DNA from: Candidatus Howiella intestinavium
GTDB lineage: Bacteria > Bacillota > Clostridia > Oscillospirales > Acutalibacteraceae
Reading direction: 5' to 3'
DNA: 45,587 nt
NCBI GenBank assembly: GCA_904420585.1
Contig: CAJFVX010000032.1
Coordinates: 1-45,587 of the forward strand
The notes below the pieces were generated by a model that did not search any database, was not told the origin of the DNA, and saw only the letters and a program-made list of their open reading frames with translations. How positions within the stretch are numbered: position 1 is the stretch's first letter; every line of letters begins with the position of its first letter. Below, piece by piece: positions 42,931-45,587 of the stretch. Both the position numbers and the translations under genes were made by a program.

Positions 42931-43290
42931 CTAATCCTCCTTGGACTGCAGGGCGTCGTAGCCGGTCTCGCCGGTGCGGATTTTTACGGCGTCGGTGATG
43001 GCGTAGGTGAAAATCTTGCCGTCGCCTACTTCCCCGGTGCGGGCTATCTCCTGGATTTTCCCGATGGTCTTCTCCTTCCATTCCTCGGAGGAAACCACAA
43101 TCTCCAGCTTGATCTTGGGCAGCAGGGTGGCGTCCACCTCCTGGCCGCGCACCACCGTCTTGTAGCCCCGCTGGACGCCGAAGCCCATCACCTGGTAGAC
43201 CGTCACGCCGTTAATCCCGATTTCGTGGAGGGCTTCCTTGACGTCCTCCAGCTTTTCCTCCCGGATAATGGCTTCTACCTTATACATCAT
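42931..43290 (-). CDS. glnB: Nitrogen regulatory protein PII
   Basis: A 119-residue trimeric PII signal protein that senses ATP/ADP and 2-oxoglutarate and gates the Amt channel encoded just upstream. MYKVEAIIREEKLEDVKEAL is the N-terminal strand-helix. The T-loop region reads MGFGVQRGYKTVVRGQEVDA and is followed by LLPKIKLEIVV. The B-loop is TGEVGDGKIF and the C-terminal ITDAVKIRTGETG is the C-loop. At the position of Tyr51, uridylylated in E. coli, there is Val (RGQEVDA), so this PII cannot be uridylylated there; that is common in Firmicutes. ATG at 43290 or the next codon; GGGAGG lies upstream. Confidence 0.95.
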   Translation of the reverse strand: MMYKVEAIIREEKLEDVKEALHEIGINGVTVYQVMGFGVQRGYKTVVRGQEVDATLLPKIKLEIVVSSEEWKEKTIGKIQEIARTGEVGDGKIFTYAITDAVKIRTGETGYDALQSKED

Positions 43291-43310
43291 GTCGGTATGT
43301 CCTCCCTTCC

Positions 43311-44552
43311 TCAGTCAAGGCCGTTAAACGACGGATAGGCCTGCTCGCCATGCTGCGTCATATCCATGCCCACCAGCTCTTCCTTGGACTCCACCCGCAG
43401 CTTGGTGAAAATCCGGGTGATGCCCACGCAGATAAGCGTGCCGACCACGGCTACGGCAATGGTCACCACAATGCTGATGAGCTGGGCCGCAAACAGCCGG
43501 GTTTCGCCGAAGACCAGGCCGTTCCACTGGGCCACGGAGTTGATGTCCGACCGGGCGAAGAGGCCGGTGGCGATGCCGCCCCAGATACCGCCGATGCCGT
43601 GGCAGCCAAAGGCGTCCAGCGCGTCGTCAATCTTCAGCTTCTTCTTCAAGAAGTTCATCATGAAGTAGCACAGGGGGCTGACCACCGCGCCGGTGATGAT
43701 GGACGACCATACCGGTACAAAGCCGGCGCCGGGGGTGATGGCTACCAGACCTACCACCAGGCCGGTGGAGGCGCCCACCAGAGTGGGCTTGCCGTCCTTG
43801 ATGACGTCGATGAGCATCCAGACAAGCAATGCCGTGCCGGAGGACAGGGCCGAGGTCAGGAAGGCGTGGGCCGCCAGGCCGCCCGCCCCCAGAGCCGAAC
43901 CGGCGTTAAAGCCGAACCAGCCGAACCACAGCAGGGCCGCGCCCAAAAAGACGAAGGGGATGTTGTGCACCCGGTAGGAGGTGTGCCCCATACCCCGCCG
44001 CCGTCCCAGAATGAGGGCCAGCACCAGGCCGCTGACGCCCGAGCTGATGTGTACCACGTTGCCGCCGGCAAAGTCCACCGAACCGATTTCCGCCAGGAAT
44101 CCGCCCGAACCCCATACCATGTGGGCCATGGGATAGTAAACCAGCAGGCTCCACAGGGCGATGAAAAGAAACAGCGCCTTGTACTTCATGCGGCCGGCCA
44201 CCGAGCCGGTGATAAGGGCCGGCGTAATCATGGCGAACATCATCTGGAAGACCACAAAGGTCAGGGACGAGAGCGACGGCGCGTAATCCAGCGCCTCGTT
44301 AAAGTCCAGGCCGTTGAGACAGATGTACTCCAGCCCGCCGATGACGCCGCCGTGGTCCGCCCCAAACGCCAGGGAAAACCCGAACAGCACCCACATCACA
44401 ACCGACAGCCCCATGATGCCCGCGCAGGCCATCATGGTATTGACCACGTTTTTCCGCCGCACCAGGCCGCCGTAGAAGAAGGCCAGGCCGGGGGTCATGA
44501 TGAATACCAGGCTCGCGCAAATCAGGATAAAGCCGTTGTCGCCCATGTTCAT
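43311..44552 (-). CDS. amt: Ammonium transporter (Amt family)
   Basis: A 413-residue trimeric membrane channel with eleven membrane segments. The pore twin-His motif is intact: His in NVVHISSGVSGLV and His in DAFGCHGIGGIWGG. GLAFFYGGLVRRKNVVNTMM and NPF-like NIPFVFLGAALLWFGWFGFNAGSA are signature segments. The cytoplasmic tail ends MDMTQHGEQAYPSFNGLD. I chose the ATG at 44552 because GAGAGG lies 9 bases upstream; an ATG at 44561 would leave no space for a ribosome site. glnB follows after 20 bp, the classic amt-PII pair. Confidence 0.96.
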   Translation of the reverse strand: MNMGDNGFILICASLVFIMTPGLAFFYGGLVRRKNVVNTMMACAGIMGLSVVMWVLFGFSLAFGADHGGVIGGLEYICLNGLDFNEALDYAPSLSSLTFVVFQMMFAMITPALITGSVAGRMKYKALFLFIALWSLLVYYPMAHMVWGSGGFLAEIGSVDFAGGNVVHISSGVSGLVLALILGRRRGMGHTSYRVHNIPFVFLGAALLWFGWFGFNAGSALGAGGLAAHAFLTSALSSGTALLVWMLIDVIKDGKPTLVGASTGLVVGLVAITPGAGFVPVWSSIITGAVVSPLCYFMMNFLKKKLKIDDALDAFGCHGIGGIWGGIATGLFARSDINSVAQWNGLVFGETRLFAAQLISIVVTIAVAVVGTLICVGITRIFTKLRVESKEELVGMDMTQHGEQAYPSFNGLD

Positions 44553-44571
44553 ACCTATCATCCTCTCTCAA

Positions 44572-44615
44572 AAAAAATAAAAAGAAAAAGGCGTTCCAAA
44601 ACCTGGAACGCCTTT
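44572..44615 (-). terminator. Intrinsic terminator inside the amt leader (possible attenuator)
   Basis: AAAGGCGTTCC (44587-44597) and GGAACGCCTTT (44605-44615) form a perfect 11-bp stem with a 7-base loop. On the minus strand it is followed by a U-rich run (TTTTTCTTTTTATTTTTTTT). It lies between the amt promoter and the amt ribosome site, so most transcripts would end before amt unless something prevents folding or termination. Confidence 0.7.
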
Positions 44616-44625
44616 GTTCGCCCTT

Positions 44626-44654
44626 ATTATAGCAGGGTGGTCAGTCCGATGCAA
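44626..44654 (-). promoter_or_regulatory. Sigma-A promoter of amt-glnB
   Basis: On the minus strand TTGCAT (plus 44649-44654) and perfect TATAAT (plus 44626-44631) with a 17-bp spacer. Transcription would begin about 44619, only a few bases before the leader terminator. Confidence 0.75.
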
Positions 44655-44770
44655 CCCCTTTTCCGGCAGCCCCGCAAGATTTGGGTATTTTGAGGCAAAT
44701 CCATTGCCGGCGAGCAGGATTTTTATGCTTTATGAAGCGCCTTGCTGTGAGCCGCCGGCCGCGCTGACAT

Positions 44771-44813
44771 TGCAAATGCAATAAAATGCAAAAAAGCATG
44801 CTACAATATGCAA
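44771..44813 (+). promoter_or_regulatory. TGCAA box cluster
   Basis: TGCAA occurs at 44771, 44777, 44787 and 44809, the last two 22 bp apart. They stand in the intergenic region between amt and the secreted-protein gene, about 60-100 bp upstream of that gene's -35. A similar set of TGCAA boxes precedes the GH43 gene. The region 44655-44872 holds no other recognised feature. The motif is short and may be chance in AT-rich DNA. Confidence 0.35.
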
Positions 44814-44872
44814 TGTCAATAGATAAAATGCACAAGAATTCGCCGGGAATTTCTGTAGCATTGCGCGTTGTT

Positions 44873-44902
44873 TTGACAAATGGAAATTGGTATTATTATA
44901 GT
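44873..44902 (+). promoter_or_regulatory. Promoter of the secreted carbohydrate-binding gene
   Basis: Consensus TTGACA (44873-44878) and TATAGT (44897-44902) with an 18-bp spacer, 39 bp before the start codon. Confidence 0.75.
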
Positions 44903-44941
44903 ATCCCACTGTTATCCTGGTATTAAAGGAGGTACATAAAT

Positions 44942-45305
44942 ATGGGGAAGAGAAATCGAATGCGGGGCGGACGCCGTTTGGTGGCTTCCGTCCTGACCGC
45001 CAGCATGGTCTTTTCCATGCTGCCGATGGGCGGCGCACTGCTGGCCTCGGCCGAGGGCGGGTCAAGTACACCTATCCGCTATGAGATGGAGGATCTCCTC
45101 GCGGATGGGAAGATTGCCATGCATACGGTGACGGCCAGCGATAAAGGCGAGGAAGTTGCCGTGGAGGCCACCGGTACGGATGCCAATCCCAGCGGCGGCA
45201 CCTATTGCAATGTGCATTTTTACAAAGAGGGTAATTACATCACCATGACGCTGGACAACATCCCCGAAACCGGCCTGTACCGGGTTACCATGGCCGTGAT
45301 GGGGG
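44942..45305 (+). pseudogene. Secreted carbohydrate-binding protein gene interrupted by an insertion sequence
   Basis: The 5' end of an exported protein. AAAGGAGGT lies 8 bases before the ATG. A Sec signal peptide (MGKRNRMRGGRRLVASVLTA, ending near LLASAEGG) is followed by the first ~75 residues of a CBM6/35-like beta-sandwich (IRYEMEDLLADGKIAM, then GNYITMTLDNIPETGLYRVTMAVMG). The reading frame stops at a TAG at 45308, inside what looks like the left end of an insertion sequence. The intact gene was probably a large glycoside hydrolase or adhesin like the GH43 protein. The rest may lie beyond the insertion, outside the window. Confidence 0.75.
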
Positions 45306-45587
45306 TGTAGGAGTACAATACATATTGGACAAGTGAATAAAAAAGGATGAAGGATACGACCTCATCAGTTATAGTTGAAGTTGCAGAAAACAACAAAACG
45401 AGAGGGGGCCATATCCTTCATGAGCAAGAGTATAACACAAGACATGGCGTATCGGCAATCCCTGATGAAGTACGCGGAGAAATACGGCGTCAGCCGGGCC
45501 AGCCGGAAGTATAACAAGAGCCGGTCGTATATCTACTTTTGGAAGAAACGCTGGGACGGCAGAGCAGAATCCCTGGTTTGCCAGTCC
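45306..45587 (+). mobile_element. Insertion sequence, left end, probably IS481/IS3-like (partial)
   Basis: The element seems to begin near TGTAGGAGTACAATA at 45306, where the host reading frame is broken, and it runs off the right edge of the window. It contains a ~110-bp leader and the start of a transposase gene. A 9-bp inverted repeat (TGAAGGATA 45348-45356, TATCCTTCA 45412-45420) lies in the leader. The exact end and target duplication cannot be fixed without the right end. Confidence 0.7.
45420..45587 (+). CDS. Transposase, N-terminal fragment (runs off the window)
   Basis: 56 residues are visible, starting MSKSITQDMAYRQSLMKYAE, with a helix-turn-helix (YGVSRASRKYNKSRSYIYFW followed by KKRWDG) typical of the N-terminal domain of IS481/IS3-type DDE transposases. 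GAGGGGG lies about 11 bases before the ATG. The catalytic domain would lie beyond base 45587. The start codon is at the edge of a potential stem formed with 45348-45356. Confidence 0.8.
   Translation, partial: MSKSITQDMAYRQSLMKYAEKYGVSRASRKYNKSRSYIYFWKKRWDGRAESLVCQS

Noticed and set aside
44587-44615. ANTAR-type two-hairpin antitermination target ahead of amt
   Set aside because: Only one hairpin is present and its 7-base loop lacks the A1/G4 hexaloop pattern.

Overview
The window looks like chromosomal DNA of a GC-rich, spore-forming Firmicute, most likely a gut Clostridia of the Oscillospirales/Ruminococcaceae type. The evidence is an L21-Prp-L27 ribosomal operon with the Firmicutes-type cleavable L27 leader, Mini-RNase III, SpoIID, YitT, a dockerin-bearing secreted glycoside hydrolase and many lipoproteins. 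No phage, plasmid, tRNA, rRNA or CRISPR locus is visible. Assignments come from reading motifs by eye, not from database searches.

Layout. 1-1920: an AT-rich orphan gene, a decayed trans-aconitate-methyltransferase-like gene (5' truncated, one frameshift) and a SatA-like GNAT acetyltransferase. 1991-8126: two overlapping WYL-domain regulators divergent from an RtcB RNA ligase and an RlaP-type nucleotidyltransferase (an RNA-repair module), then three conserved proteins of unknown role. 8268-14694: an AraC regulator followed by a 1777-residue secreted GH43 enzyme with three LamG domains, Ig-like domains, a CBM and a C-terminal dockerin. 14950-21506: an operon of an Old-Yellow-Enzyme-like reductase, an SDR and an FAD flavoprotein, divergent from a second AraC regulator that is followed by an aldehyde dehydrogenase. 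21510-29089: SpoIID, an unknown membrane protein, RsmF-type rRNA methyltransferase, a tiny Asn/Gln-rich protein behind a sigma-G-like promoter, YitT, MrnC, ObgE, and rplU-prp-rpmA with its leader. 29486-32993: four lipoprotein genes forming two paralogous pairs. 33070-40018: a GH106-like enzyme, endonuclease III, a palindrome cluster, a 51-residue membrane protein, cardiolipin synthase and another lipoprotein. 40262-42689: a polar amino acid ABC transporter. 42931-44552: amt-glnB (ammonium transporter and PII) behind a leader terminator. 44942-45587: a secreted carbohydrate-binding protein gene cut by an insertion sequence that runs off the window.

The most unusual observation is the ABC transporter binding lipoprotein (40262-41107). 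The block that normally ends such proteins sits directly after the lipobox, and the mature protein ends where that block would normally start. This is the arrangement expected of a natural circular permutation. Second-tier observations are the WYL/RtcB/RlaP module and its unknown neighbours, two dense palindrome clusters (36918-37122 and 42709-42834), the candidate forespore small protein, the possible attenuator ahead of amt, and TGCAA boxes upstream of the GH43 gene.

Many regulatory calls are by-eye matches to sigma-A -35/-10 consensus with 16-18 bp spacing. They should be read as candidates.
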